Below, piece by piece: positions 37,014 to 49,840 of a stretch of 64,000 bases of DNA (position 1 is the stretch's first letter; every line of letters starts with the position of its first letter). The notes under the pieces were generated by a model. The model was given only the letters and a program-made list of their open reading frames with translations. It searched no databases and had not been told where the DNA came from. The position numbers and the translations under genes are program-made. Origin of the DNA: Stropharia rugosoannulata (Eukaryota > Basidiomycota > Agaricomycetes > Agaricales > Strophariaceae); NCBI GenBank assembly GCA_028532985.1, contig JANCIK010000002.1, forward strand, positions 3,534,001 to 3,598,000, in the 5' to 3' direction.

Positions 37014-38176
37014 GATTGACCACGATGTGGGGAAACAGAGACGAACACAAGCCTGATCAGAGTTTGAATACACTTTCCACTTTTATAGGCAACGATGCCT
37101 CAGTTGCAGACATCGTCTGGCGGTAGAGATCTATGTTTCTTGTTTGAGCATGGTCGAGTTTTACCTGGATGCCGAACATAATGCATAAAAATGCTAGCAG
37201 CCGTTGGCAGTGAACCTGACATTTTGGTAGATCCGAAGACAGAAATGAGTGATATAGAAGCATATGATCATAATGACAAGCGGGAAAGGCTTGGCCTTGA
37301 GTCTTGAGTAAGCTGGATGTGGAGTGCGCGACGAGATGCGTGAAAGACGTTCTGATGGATTCTGACAAAAAGCAAGCAGATAGTCTCAGATAATTCCATA
37401 GAACTAATTCAAGCATCGCAAGCAGACGTAAGCAGTATAAGTTAGAGTAGTTAGAAAGGGCTGCGTTCCTGGTCACATAAACGGCTAGGTCCCACAGACG
37501 TATGATGTGACCAAGCATAGCGGCTCTAAGAGACCGTTGTCCAGTCTTCCTCGGATGAGACACGGTACATATATACGCCTATATCGTATGTAGCTGTGTT
37601 ACAGATCCTCCCTGTGAAGAAAAGACTATGTGCACTCCGTTCGACACTCGCTGATAGATATCAGCCGAATATGTATCCAGAACAAACCCTAGTGTCAGCA
37701 GACTCAATTGAAATCTAGGACAACAATCAGAACAAGACAGTATGCCTGGAACGAGGAGTCGATTTGGGGACGGGAGTTTGTGGGGGGAAAGCGGAGAACG
37801 GATATTCGAGGCCAGGCGTTTGAATTGTCCAGAGTCAGTGGGCCGACGGTGGCACTTGTGACTGTTGCACAAATCCTTTTGCAAAGTTCAAGAAGCACAA
37901 TGAGACAGCTGTCGTAGCATCGACATTGTATGTTGAAAGCAGGGAGGGAAAAAAGCTCTGATGAGAGAACGGGTTCATACCAAACGACGCAGAGTCAGAG
38001 AACAAGAACAAGAGCAAGTTCAAACCTTGTGTAGACCTACATACAACAGATGAAAAACAATTACATGGGTTAGGGTCAGGGTCTAATGACGTCCGGACCG
38101 ACCGTGGCCTCATATCACCACTGCGCGCTCGCTTCTGAATCTTTGAACTCGCGTCCTTCTGCACCTGCTGTCTCTC
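37014..38176. other. Divergent intergenic region between lectin and NDUFAF3 genes
   Basis: About 1.16 kb between two divergent starts. A 168-codon leftward frame at 37057-37563 is present, but it has no recognisable domain and runs into the lectin 5' region, so I do not call it a gene. Nothing else stands out. Confidence 0.45.
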
Positions 38177-38923
38177 ATGCTCACACTTCTGCCCAGTCTC
38201 ATACGCTACAGCAAGCCAGGATGCTCCCTAGCCCAAAGAAGAGCTAGCCTTGCGTGCTTTTCTAGTGTCACGTCGGCCTCAAGAAGGCTGCAGTTGCGCC
38301 CAAAGCTTAACCCGATACCTAGCATCCACCGTGCACTGCATACAACGTCCATACTCCGCGACAGCTCATTCACGAACCTACTGGCCGACGACAATCCCCC
38401 CGCGGTACAAGTCTCATCAATATCCGACGCCGGTATCCAACTTGTAGACGGACTGTTGCTCCCTGGTCCGTGTATTTTTCTCGAAGGCAAGGTGTTCCTG
38501 TGGGACGTGCCGCCGACCAATGCGACGTCTAAGGTAAGAGCAGAGCGATGGGCTGAGTGGAGCAAATCTATGTTTGAACTGTTTGAGGTGGTAACACCGA
38601 AGCCTGGTGAGCTGTGCGGCAAATATGGTGTAGATGGGTGTCGTTAACAGGATTTGGCGCGCAGAAATCCTCCTGCTCGGGACTGGCAAAACAATAGTAC
38701 AGCCCCCGCCTTTCCTCAGAGAATATCTCAGTACTCTCGGAATCCAGTTAGATGTTCTCGATACGGTATTATTCCCAATCATCTTCTACATACGCTGTGC
38801 TGACCTCCAATTCAGAGAAATGCATGTTCCACCTATAATCTCCTGTCTGAGGAGGGACGACGTGTCTCTGCTGCTCTGTTGCCCTTTACACCTTACACTT
38901 GGCCAAAATCACAAGTTTCATAG
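38177..38923 (+). CDS. NDUFAF3: Mitochondrial complex I assembly factor NDUFAF3-like (DUF498 / Mth938 fold)
   Basis: The start MLTLLPSLIRYSKPGCSLAQ with many Arg/Ser and no acidic residue is a typical mitochondrial presequence (first ~60 residues). The domain follows: SSISDAGIQLVDGLLLPGPC IFLEGKVFLWDVPP, MFELFEVVTPKPEILLLGTG (joined by an acceptor inside ggcgcgcag), LREYLSTLGIQLDVLDT, and the conserved RNACSTYNLLSEEGRRVSAA LLPF, ending at 38921-38923. NDUFAF3 works with NDUFAF4 in early complex I assembly. About 210 residues, two introns. The wrong acceptor 11 bases earlier would break the frame. Confidence 0.92.
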
Positions 38924-39081
38924 AAACAAATTCCATATCCCTGTCATGAGCCACGAACCTATCACATGTAGCTAATTGGCATTACAGCGGCAACAATTCC
39001 CAACGAGATACTGTACACATATCATGTTCAACAAAATCCAGCAATAATAGCCTACTACAACCACAGCCTGATTGCCTAGAT

Positions 39082-41741
39082 CTAAAGAACTAATTCTTCC
39101 AACTGATACAACCCGATATCCGCCACACCGACGCCCTTTCTTCTTTGCCTCCAGTCGCCCTTCTGTTTTTCGCGTTCGCGTTCCTGTGCTGGGATCATTG
39201 ACTCTTTGACAGCCTTCTCCTGCGCGATGGCAAACGGTTCCAGAGGGCCGCGCAGTGCCTCGATCGCGCCTGCGAACATGATCTCTGGGCTGAGTTGAGA
39301 ATTGATATTTTGCAGAACTTTGTGCGCAGGAGTGTGCTGCAGAAGGACAAGGAAAGAAGTATCAAGGATTACTTGAATGAGCTCAACAATCTGAAATCCA
39401 AATTTAATCAGCTCTGTATCAATGGCTATGTGGAAAATGAAGTACCTTTTCCAGAGGTGGCACCCCGGCCTTGTTACCCTTGGTCTCGTGCTTGCGGCCA
39501 GCAACGACCCAGACGCCATGTTCCGTCTTCTTGAGGTCCTTCTTTGACGGCATCAACTGTTTTTCCAGGTTCGTCAGTTGGGCAATCCAATCGTTCAGCA
39601 GCTCCAGAATGATAGTAAGTTCAATAGCGTCAGGAATAGACCGGCGGAAGGCAACAAGCAGAGGACCTCTTGATGTAGGGTAGGTAGCCACGAGATTTAA
39701 CATCGTAGGCAGAGACAAGATACTGCTAGTTGTTGCTGCAGGGGAGTGGTCGACGTCCATACTATCGTCGTTTTTAGAGGTGCGGTGGTATGCAATGACA
39801 GCTCGCAGAGTTTCAACGATCTCCGATTCTGACAAGTCGAGCACCTTGCTGAAAGCTAGCTCGATAGATTTCTACAGTGAACAATCTGAGAACCAGGGGA
39901 CGAAGATGGGAATTGAATGCGACTTACCCAATCATCCTTAGAGCGTAAAGCGCCCAAAAGTCCACCGGGCGTGGTCACCATCGCACTGGACACGACGCGC
40001 TTCTCGAGGAGGTGCTGGACGATCTCTGGCGTATAAGATACATCTGCATTCGCCTTCATCTTGGCGTTGTCGACCGGAACTTGAAGTACGACACTGAGAA
40101 GCTCTTTTACGAAATTGTAGTCGAAGCTGGACTCTACGGACTCGTCTGCCGCAGGCACCCATTTCTGAAACGCAGCTACAGCGCCTTGTGGCCTCCCAGC
40201 TTGCATGGCAGTCCGCACTGTCGATAGCATCTTCGCCCGCGCGATCTCTGCCTCGGTTTGCTGGAGCTTGCCACTTGCACCCGCCTCATCGGCCGCTCGC
40301 AGCCACTTCTTGCCCGCCGCACCGCGCCCCATGGCAGCGGCGATGGTAGATTTGGTAGGCACTGAGTAGGGCACGGCAAGGAGCACTGATATTGTTTTGT
40401 TGTCAGAAGTATCAGATGACAAAATGAGGATGGCCTGGCCCATGGCTCGGGTATGGTCTTTTGATTCGTTCTCTACGCCCGGAACGAGGTGCAGCTGCAA
40501 GGTGGAGGCTGCAAGGGCGGACGGGATGGGAAGGGTGTGCGATGCCAGGAGGACAGAAAACTGCACGTCCCAGAGAAGAAGGGCTATTTCGCGCGATGCG
40601 ACGGCAGCAAGAAGCACATGTGAGGATGTTAGTGCGAGGAGAGACACGGGGGATTTGTTGGAAGAAGAGATGAAAGTGAACCCGGCCAAGGGAAGTGGTG
40701 CGGAAAGAGGAACAAGTTTTTCTGTTGTAATAAGATGCGACGACAAAAGCCCGTCGGCGCCTGATAGAAAAGTGTCAGTTGTAGTCGAAGGGAGAGAAAG
40801 ATACCAACATAGGATGCTCAAAACACCAGTCCTACTACACGACACGCTAATAATTTTCTGCCAAAAATGAATTTTAGGGCATGACGGATGAAACGAACGG
40901 GCACTACCTGGCTGTCGACCGGAACTTCGCATTCAAGTTGTTCTGATATGGCGTCAGCATCATCGATGCTAAATACTCTTAGGTATGTTTTTGAGCCGTC
41001 TGACTGACATAGTATCAAAGTGGCCCCAGTTTTAGTAGCAGCGAATGGTGTGGTATCTGCAGGAAGCATGGAGCCGTATAATACGTTCAAATGCTTTGGC
41101 GGGATAGATGATTTCACTTCTAGCGATTCCGCGTCTAATGAGGATAGTTCTCCACCAGTTGAAGCAACAACAATCCTTGAGCGAAGCGCTGGACATGAAT
41201 ATATTCCGTACGCGTGTTGTCCTTTAGAAAGCTGTAGCGCAGTCAGATGTTATTCACAGTGACGCTTGAATTCGGTAAGACGCACGACAATGTTGGTCTC
41301 TTTGTCTTTCTGTTTTGTATTCGACTCGTCATCCTGCCACATCCACAACGCGCGTCCAGAGTCTTCTTGCGAGGTAAGATCGGGAGATGTTGCTATCACC
41401 GCATACGTCGATGAAGTATGCTTCGAGGTCGACGATAGTGTCAATGGCGGGCAAGAAAACGACGTTGACGGGCCTAGCGTATGCGATATAATTGGGTGCA
41501 GAGTAGCAACCTTAAACATAACATGACAAGTAAGCCAAATGCCTCTCCTACGCCCTTTTTTACTCACATCAATAATGTGCAGCCCATCTGCTTGAGCAGC
41601 GACGGTAACATATCCGTCGGCACTGTTTGCTTTTTTACAGCTAGTCGCAAGGACCCCGTGGCTCTGCTTTTTTGATCCTTTTCCTCTGGAAGATGAGGTG
41701 TACGTCTCCAAGACAAAATGGTCGCTGATTGTAGATGTCAT
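39082..41741 (-). CDS. NOL11/Utp8-like U3 snoRNP (t-UTP) component, tentative
   Basis: About 790 residues in about six exons. The N-terminal two-thirds is beta-propeller-like: MTSTISDHFVLETYTSSSRG, DGYVTVAAQADGLHIID, IVVASTGGELSSLDAESLEV, KIISVSCSRTGVLSILCADG LLSSHLITTE, SREIALLLWDVQFSVLLASH TLPIPS. The C-terminal part is helical: FVKELLSVVLQVP, PEIVQHLLEKRVVSSAM, WKSIELAFSKVLDLSESEIV ETLRAVIAYHR and IVELIQVILDTSFLVLLQHT, ending ADIGLYQLEELVL. 'SREIALLLWDVQFSVL...' and the propeller-then-helical layout match metazoan NOL11, which acts in 18S rRNA processing and rDNA transcription. Fungal members are poorly conserved, so the family call is moderate while the gene structure is firm. Confidence 0.65.
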
Positions 41742-43808
41742 TGCATCCCAAGCCCTTCAGTCAATGAATGGTGGGTAAGTATAGGTTTCGAGAGGGGATG
41801 CTCACTATTTTTTCGGCCGGCCCGGCAGTCATGTACACCCAAATATGGCAATGAGATGTTAGACTCGAGTCGGACTTGGTCAATGAATCACCTCTTGGCT
41901 TTTCCCCTCTGTCTTAATTCAGGCGACTTCGAAGCTCCATTCTTATTCGCTCATGCTATTTCTCTGTGCGAAATTCTGATCGTATCACCCACCTGCACAG
42001 GACAGCGCTTGAAGGTGGTCGCCGTAGTAATTAAGGTTGAATCTCGAAGACAGACCTTCCTGTGCATGCTCCTACAGAGAAGAAATGGACTGCCTTATAC
42101 TCCTTCTTACACGCAACAAGAATGGCAGAGAAATCTCTAAACAGAATATCTGTACTCTGTAGGTGTCCAAAATAACCATCCTCGCTACTGGCCCGATGTC
42201 TACGACGCAGCCAAACTAAGGTATAACGAACATCATGTTTTGGGGGACGAATGGAGGCGTATGCCCCATTACCGTCATTAACGTCTCGCAGCATGTCTGC
42301 AGTGTCGGAGATGGCAATGGCACTTCCCCTCTAGTAGCTCCAGGACATATATAGCCCGGACTTTTCCTCTTCTTACCACCTGCTGGCGTCAGGGATCTCA
42401 TTGCGGCTCTCCTCCGTGCTACTAGGATTTTTGACTCAAAGCTAAACCATTGACCCCACTCGGGGGGTTTTTTTTTTTTTGGATAAACGGCGTTTGCACA
42501 ACGCTTCAGACTTCGTGCACGACATGCTTGCTGTTCGCTTGCTCCCGGGCTCCACGCCCACCGATGCTTCGACTCATTTTGGTTTCTTGTATCTGGAATT
42601 GATACTTCATTTGACCTCGGGGGAGTATGCAATCATTTGTCTCTTTCAGACAAGATAAGCGAATGCCCTCCTTAAAGCGGTGTTACGCCCTCCTAAAGAA
42701 GTGTCTGTCTGATGCTTCCTTTTCGATGGTTAGGGCTTGTTAGGGTCACTTCAGCCTTCTGACTGCTTTGAAGTCCCTGTGAGGCACTGCATGAGTCGTG
42801 AAAACCTGAGGTCATCAGGGTTTTTAGCATCTCGATGAACAATTAGTGAGCAGTGACGTTGTTCAAGAAGACTCTGCGCAATTCGTAATTACGGTATTCC
42901 GAGAGAATGGCCTGAATTCTTTTATGCTCAAATTATGAAGTAGCACTATAAGACGGTTTTGTATCTGCGCATACCTGATTAGAGCTGGCTGCTCAAACCC
43001 CAAAACGCACCGAGGCTCAGACCCCGGATTTTTCCAGGGTTTCTTCAAAACATCAGCATGCTCTGTTAATGTAAATTCGTATATTGACGGCCTAGACCTT
43101 TATATGATCGTGAGATGTGGCGTACGCGCAGATAAACAGGTACCCACCCTTTTCGTTATCTACCCCTTGAACACCGTCGGTATTACGGTAGGTAGAAAAT
43201 TAAAGTTAAGGTTATGAGCGGCGTTCGCAGGCGAACCGATTATGTTTAACTTTTGAACGAAAATACGGTGGAGCTTTGTGACTTTGTGTGGCATAAGTAC
43301 CCACGTTTGGCATAATGTAATACGAGCGCTTAATCTTTTCTTTGTCTTTGCCTGGATTCTAATCAAGTTTCTGCATCTTGCAGCTTCGAATTTGCTTTAG
43401 AAAATTGCTTACGTACGGCAAGCGTGAGGATGATCATTGAAAGTAATGTACCAGGCATCAAGTATGTATCGATATCTCCAACTTTACTCAAAAGTCGTAG
43501 TACTTCCTCGGATAGAGCTTACTGAAAGGGCCTAGAGTCTAGAGTCTAGACCATAGACCGTGTCTGATCCGAACTGCCAGGTCACGAGATTAATTCGGGA
43601 CTCGGAGTAGCGCGCGACGCGGATACACAAGTCACCAAACGCCAACTACACCTGCAAAGCCGCTCATTCAATAAGCTCTCGGACATTATTGGTCTTGATA
43701 TCAGAGGTCATACCATCTCTTTCTCCAACGGGCTAAGGTCCGCTAGCCGCTTCTGCTTTTCCACAGTCGACAGAGTGCGTTAAACTTGGCTTAAAACGTT
43801 GTTGCTTC
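41742..43808. other. Gene-poor stretch upstream of lipoate ligase
   Basis: Two kilobases with only chance-like frames. A C/G/T run (cggggggtttttttttttttt, 42461-42480) sits inside a 138-codon leftward frame with no domain. Short direct repeats 'gagtctagagtctaga' occur at about 43535-43551. This could be decayed repeat sequence; I cannot assign an element class. The last 150 bases should carry the lipoate-ligase promoter. Confidence 0.45.
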
Positions 43809-45519
43809 ATGCTCCTTCGCACCACGCAAATCTCAAGATACTCCCTGCCTTGGCCACTTAAACTGAATTTGGATTTCTCTCACCGTGCTACCAACCTCCG
43901 AAATTTGCACACTCTAGCCAGCGAAGATAGCCGCCTGGAGGCAGTACTGCGTCCAGACTATGACATTTACGTGTCGACATCTATAAACCCTTACTTCAAC
44001 CTTAGCTTCGAAGACTGGTAAGTAAAGAAAAGCCTCCAGACGCGTCATTGCCAATGCAGAACCTGGATGATGCTCTCGTACAATCCTTACGCGTCACATA
44101 GGTTGTTTCGCCATTCTCCTGAATCAAAACCCCTGCTGCTAATATATCGGGACGCTCCATGCGCGGTGATAGGAAGACACCAGAACCCATGGACGGAGCT
44201 TAATTTTCCAGCCTTGCGTGCGGCCAACATACCCTTTCTTCGTCGAAGAAGTGGTGGAGGCACCGTTTATCACGTCTGTATCCGGTGTTTGACGAGCCCC
44301 TCAATTTCTTTGACTTTGATTAACTCGATTATCTAGGATTTAGGGAATACTAATTTCTCCATTCATCTTCCTCGGTCTGCCTTTGATCGACATGCCACAG
44401 GTGAACTTGTCTTGCGTGCAGTAAGATCCTTAGGCATTAATGCACATCTAAATGTCCGCAATGACGTTTGTGTCGGTTCTGAAAAGATGAGTGTTGGTTC
44501 CAGATGTAAGCTTACACACCCGAATTGTGTCTCTTTACGTCTCAGGATCTGCATACAAGATTGTTAACAAACGTGCTTACCATCATGGAACGATGCTCAT
44601 TGCAACACAACTCGATGCATTAGGTGATATCCTGCGCCCACAGTCTGTCAGTCCTCTGCCTTCCTTTGCTAATATTGTAGGGAGTACGGCAGGCGCTTCT
44701 GAAACAGTGTACTTTTTCTATCGTTTTCCGATGACACGAGCCTCCTGGCTTAGCCATCATCTGTCTGACCCCTTTTCATGACGCTGACTGTCACACACAG
44801 AAAAACATCGTAACCAAAGGCGTAGAGTCTGTACGTTCGCCCGTGTGTAATTTGCAGAAGCATTCTACTAGTGCCACGCATGACACGTTCACGCGCGCCG
44901 TGGCAGCTGAGTTCCGCGCACAGTACGATGTAACCAGCGAGGTACGCAGCCCTCCTGGCTTTGTGATGCCGGGTTAATTCATTCGATAAAGCCATTCATT
45001 GTTACGGAGCCCATGGGCTCCACGATCGAATACATTCGCTCCGGGATAGAGGAACTCAAGGTAAGCAATATCAGCCCTGTATGATTGATTTGACCGTGAA
45101 TTATGGGGTACTTTGTAGACTTGGGAATGGGCTTATTCGAACACCCCAGAATTCACACAGAAATTGACTTATGACTTTCCCTGGGCTAGTGTTGTGGGTG
45201 TCTTCTATTGCCGCTTATAAACGGATCTGATTAGCTGATGAGTGGTTTACAGACAATAGAGATACACTCGAAGTCGGGCGTTATCCTAGACCTGTCGCTC
45301 TCTGCGAGTGAATCCCTTCTATCGGATTCGTCGATACGAGATATCAATGTGCAGTGTCAGGCGCAGTACATCGGAAGGCGCTACGGCTTTCTTCACGATA
45401 AGACGACGCTTGTGCAGGGTGGACTTCGATCGAATATCTCGGAGACTCAATTGACTCCGGTCCTACGTGACATTGACCAATGGATTGTACGGTCTACGTC
45501 GGTTGACGCATTGCTCTAA
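43809..45519 (+). CDS. Lipoate-protein ligase A family (mitochondrial lipoyl transfer)
   Basis: The N-terminus MLLRTTQISRYSLPWPLKLN is Arg-rich, consistent with mitochondrial import. The catalytic fold is clear: VSTSINPYFNLSFEDW joins to LFRHSPESKPLLLIYRDAPC AVIGRHQNPWTELNF, then RRRSGGGTVYH joins to DLGNTNFSIHLPRS (the lipoyl-AMP-binding signature). Then come NVRNDVCVG, GSAYKIVNKRAYHHGTMLIA TQLDALGDILRP, KNIVTKGVESVRSPVCNL, TWEWAYSNTPEFTQKLTYDF, and a C-terminal domain to SVDALL at 45517-45519. About 400 residues with about seven introns, length as expected for the LIPT1/Aim22 kind. It attaches lipoate to E2 and glycine-cleavage H proteins. The intron after VCVGSEKM is the least certain junction (donor gttcca preferred, since gtaagc gives a stop). 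Confidence 0.94.
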
Positions 45520-46197
45520 AGTATTAATAATTCATCTGATGACCCCCGCTTATCGTGGTACACACCGCTGGTTCTAGACGAGAAACTTGCGTCCGAGTCT
45601 ACATGAATGTGTACATCACAGAGATGATCCCGGCAGTTAGGCTAATCTGAGCTCGGCAGGCAAGGCAAAAGTATTGTTACCAGAGAAGTGATATGATTGC
45701 ACTTGGATTGCACACCTTGAACACGCCTTTAGTACATCAGTGGTTCAAGAAGTTCTGCATCTCACATATGAAGCGCGAGTTGAATATTCGGCCCGAGGTC
45801 CCAACACAATTCGCGAAAGACTCCATAGTTTGCGACCTATGCATTCGAGAGTTTCGTAATATTTAGAGACGCGCACGGGCACCAATATTAGACGGACCGC
45901 AAATCATATGGAGCACCATGTCCTGCACAGCCAGCCAGCTTTGAATCCGAAATGGCCCAAATACACAGGCCCGACAGATTTTCATGCACATGAATACATA
46001 AGCAGATTATATACATTTTTCGACGGTTCAAGCAGGTGTCCCATCCACCAACCTATAACAAAGACGAAGATTGTGTTTGAGGGCACTACGCGAACGGTGA
46101 TCGTGGTGATCGACTTGCACACACAGATGATGATTAACTTGACTGCATCATAGTATCCAGGGATACACACAAAGAGGTCCTTGGTTTCTATTAGGTT
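45520..46197. other. Intergenic region with unassigned short frames
   Basis: Between convergent lipoate ligase and NDUFA1. A frame at 45657-45866 reads ARQKYCYQRSDMIALGLHTL... to VCDLCIREFRNI then stop. Another, at 45908-46153, reads MEHHVLHSQPALNPKWPKYT... Neither has a recognised domain or a clear splice partner. A decayed gene or chance frames are both possible. Confidence 0.35.
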
Positions 46198-46616
46198 CTA
46201 AACTGAGTGTGGCAGTCTTATGCTACTCGCGAACGAGGCTGGTGCGACGGGGTTTGCCTGACAGACTCAATGTATCAGCATCCATTTCAACGACAAACGG
46301 AAAGACCCGAACGCGCACCTGCTGCCCTCGTTTGTGTCCCGTAAGCTCCTTGTCCCTTTGCATCATCATTTCATCCCAGTTATCTACGGAGTAGCGTGGA
46401 GGCTGTATGCAGATGTTCATCCAATATTACACGTTGAGCTCAGAAACGCTAACCTTTCCCTGGTTCTGAGCGCGCATTGAGACATTTGCAAGAGTACCCG
46501 CAGCTCCAAACATCGCAGTCAAGAGTCCTGTCGCGCTTTTAGCTATAGCCTGGTTGCGAATTGGACACAAAGTAGGACGTACCGAAAGGAATTAGAGCCT
46601 CCCAAGGAACAGGCAT
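46198..46616 (-). CDS. NDUFA1: NADH:ubiquinone oxidoreductase MWFE subunit (NDUFA1-like)
   Basis: A tiny gene of about 85 residues in four exons, none long enough to stand out alone. Exon 1 MPVPWEALIPF (start 46614-46616) joins to GLLTAMFGAAGTLANVSMRA QNQGK, a single membrane helix. Exon 3 is PPRYSVDNWDEMMMQRDKEL TGHKRGQ, the most conserved part. Exon 4 is ANPVAPASFASSIRLPHSV, stop 46198-46200. This matches the single-helix MWFE/NDUFA1 accessory subunit of complex I in the inner mitochondrial membrane. Donors are gtacgt, gttagc and gtgcgc. Naive frame finding shows only exon 3 read through into the intron. Confidence 0.9.
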
Positions 46617-47104
46617 TTTGTCCTAATGGGTATAAAGAAGAGGATGAATTTATTATCAGCAAGTGGTATAAGCCAACACGAGACGGTAAGATGACTGACG
46701 AGAGTGACGCGGGTGGTTAGTCTAACGGAAGTCGGTGCGAACGGAGGATTGCTTGTGGCTGTTTGGCCGGGATTTACCGACGAGTCCTATTTTTGGAACC
46801 CTAGAAATCAGCGGAAGTGGACTCCTTCCAGGATTTTCTTGGGAAAAGTATCAATGTCTCTTCTGAGAATAGAATTTAATCTCAAGTCAATCTCAAGTAG
46901 TAATGATATAAAGAAATACAATATATTCATCCAGTAGTATCTAATAGCATAGTATCTCACACGTAAAAGTCAGATATAAATACGAGGAAGCCTGAGCCGC
47001 ATTGCGAATGAAAAGACTCGGTAAAGTAAATTAGACAACGCCATAGAAAACAGAAAATGGAGAACCACATTAGCCTAGGAACCTGGATAACCAGGGTGTA
47101 TATG
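46617..47104. other. Intergenic region upstream of NDUFA1
   Basis: A+T-rich between two leftward genes. No feature recognised. Confidence 0.5.
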
Positions 47105-48049
47105 CTAATCATACCGGGAGCTATTCATTGCTTGGCCATAACCGTTGTTCGATGAATGGATGGTGTCTTCATCCGAGTCAGGATGATAGTCCTGCGACTG
47201 CGGCCACTGTGTGACACTCCCCCCATAGTATCCTGGGGTATATTCCTCGAGATATTCGTTTTGCCCAGGGACGCCGCCGATTATAACAGATGGAAGATGT
47301 TGTAGTGGTGTGTGCTCGTAATTGCTGGTAAAAACGTCGTGCGGCTCGCTAACGTGGATCTGAGTAGAAGGCAGGTAAAGTGCTGCGTCAGATAAATACC
47401 GACTCTGTCCGGAATCATCTCCCGTGGTCAATGGCCTAGTCGCGCAGCAATAATGGCTCGTAGGAGCACTGCTGCAACGTGAACATTGTCTAGTGACTAT
47501 GTTGACTCCTGGGTGACCCGCCAAGCAGACGCCCGATGCCAAAGGATTGCCCGTGATGTCGTGGGACGGACGAGGTAGTGTCGATGCTGCTCCTGCTGCA
47601 TAATTGGGTGAAGTGTAGCTAGTAGGACTATTTTCTCCGTAATCATCATAAGGAGGAAAGGATGTTGGCTGCCGTCCTGCTAATGTCGGATGTACATAAT
47701 TCGGATTTGGAACGTCGGGATAGATATGATATTGAGTCTGAACCGAAGTACTAGAACTGAAGCTGGAGACACTTCTGTCATACTGGTCCCGGGAAAGGCG
47801 CGGAACTTCGTAATGAGGGTAGGCAGTGGTAGACGTGTGATTGCCCGAGTTGCCAGAACTATCTTCTGGTATTGTAGAAGGTGACACTGTTGGGCTGACC
47901 TTTAGTCTAGGAAACGTGTTACGGAAATTCTGGCATCCGAAGTGAAGCACCAGCTAAGCAACGGTAGGTACGACCAAAAAAATACTACATACCTCCCGAG
48001 GAACGTTTCTCAACCTCTTGTGCAGAACTCGCTCTTTCTTGGGGGCCAT
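47105..48049 (-). CDS. Uncharacterised low-complexity protein
   Basis: Two exons, about 300 residues. Exon 1 (start 48047-48049) gives MAPKKERVLHKRLRNVPRE and joins in phase 0 across a 53-base intron (gtatgt...gcttag) to LVLHFGCQNFRNTFPRLKVS. The rest is Ser/Tyr/Pro-rich and mostly disordered (YDDYGENSPTSYTSPNYAAG), with one Cys-rich patch HPGVNIVTRQCSRCSSAP TSHYCC that has four closely spaced cysteines. The basic N-terminus could be nuclear. I do not recognise the family; a regulatory protein is only a guess. Confidence 0.7.
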
Positions 48050-49838
48050 TGTAAACGAGAGAACAGTACGTTACAGCGAGCAGTAAGGCCATTAAATATA
48101 CCAAAGTCTCAACCACATGTTGTCTCTTCGTTTGTCTCTCTCTCAATGCGGTCAGTGAAAGTGAAAACTGACAGCATCGGAAAACAATCTTGAGCCGATG
48201 ACTTAGGGCGTTTCAATGACAGCACGCAAAGATGTTGTATACTGCAGCCCACCATACGAATAAGTGGTATGTACATTGACAGTTCATACGCCTACTCGCT
48301 GGGAGTCGTTTTGATGATCTCTTGAGGTCATCATAATCTAATCTGCTTCGGAATCTGAACAACTTCATGTCGCAGGATGAGCTGGAATACTACGCACCTA
48401 ATCCTGAGCGCCAATGAGGCTTTACTAGTACGAGCTTGACTATGATTCTCTGAGAACGTAATTTTGAATCTTGTGGACTTGCTACTGGTACTATTAAGTA
48501 GTGTATTTGTAAAAACATCATACTCAGCAGCCGTGACTCGGAGTATCTCAAGAGCAGATCTGTTGGGTCACAGAGTTATGTACACGGTCACGTTTACTTT
48601 TGCTGCCACTACTAGTTGCGACGCCGCTACTTCAAAAAATGTACTCGAGCACAAGCTTCAAACAAGCTTTCAAAATTGCACCCTTACCGGACCTTCAACT
48701 TTGCCAGTCCGATTATGGTGAGCAGAAATGGCAGCTTTATTTCCTTTAACACTAATAGGTTGCCGTCATTAATTCATGCGGCAAGTTAGTTACTGTTAAT
48801 CTATGCAATCGATGATTTCAAGTTGGGCGGAGCGCGGCCGACCTCTGGCTTCTCATATAAATAGAACACTCAAATCACATTAACGCTGCGTAAGCCACTC
48901 ATGATCCGGGTGCGCCAACCATGATAGTATTGCTCGGATCTTTGCAAGATCTACCATGACATTCACAATATGTTCTAAACATTACTCCAGAGACCAATAA
49001 TAACAGCGGCACGACTAAAACGTTAACCTGTAGTAATCATGCAAGCGAAAGTGTGCCTCCATGAAGAATCTACAGGCATTGTAGCTCAACGTTACCGGTT
49101 ATTCTTATCTAGATTCCCGAGCTTCGAGTCCAAAGGGTGAAGACTCATGTTTGTCGCATGTCCTGCTTTGGAATTGGCTGCCGTAGTACTTTAAAATCAC
49201 GGTGATGAAACGATGGTATCTTATTTACCCTCTTCTAAACTTTAACCCTGATTGTGAACGCCTCCTTAGGGTGCTCAGTTGCCTTAGTACTATGGGCGCT
49301 GTCGTACGAAAAAAACCTATGACGAGACTCTGGTTAGCGAGAGGCGTCAAAGGCCCATTTCCGTTGATTATACTTTCATCTTCCGAAATGGAGAAAAAAT
49401 CTATCAAATAGGCGAAGTTAGGTCTCTCCGTGTTAAAGCAGTCCATAATTATGACAGTCAGATAACTGGGTGACTTGCCCCACTGAATAAGCAGAGCTCC
49501 ATGAAGGGAACCTCCAAGAAGGTGACATAACGTCATGTCATAACCCAAAGATTGGCGGGATCATGGAACTCGAAGCCATTCATGAGCGCTGCACCGGGGC
49601 ACTTTCTGCACCGTCGATTATATTTTAATTGCCACTCACACTCGAGTCAAGGCCTCCCTTTGTTTGCCTTGAATCTCGAGATACTAAATAGACTTTTGAG
49701 CAAACAGATATCAGATTTTAAATTGGAACACTTGAGCACCATCCCTGTAGGATCAAGTCAGAGAACAGGGTCGTAGAGATGACATGTACGTGTACTCCGT
49801 ATACAAGGGTATGTGGAAGTTCTAATTTAAAATGTGAA
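48050..49838. other. Gene-poor stretch left of the transposon
   Basis: No confident gene. A 107-codon leftward frame (49225-49548) contains ISEDESIINGNGPLTPLANQ and has no recognised domain. A short rightward frame at 48464-48721 is probably chance. With the following element and flank it forms a 3.1 kb gene-free interval, unusual for this window. Confidence 0.4.
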
Positions 49839-49840
49839 TA

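Noticed and set aside
37057..37563. A 168-codon leftward frame upstream of the lectin.
   Set aside because: No domain, odd composition, and it lies in the divergent promoter region.
42216..42632. A 138-codon leftward frame containing a poly-Lys run.
   Set aside because: The Lys run comes from a homopolymer. No domain or splice partner; probably chance or decayed repeat.
49070..49140. A tRNA-like stretch (tagctcaacg ... cttcgagtcc).
   Set aside because: The arms do not pair into a cloverleaf and no A/B box pair has correct spacing.
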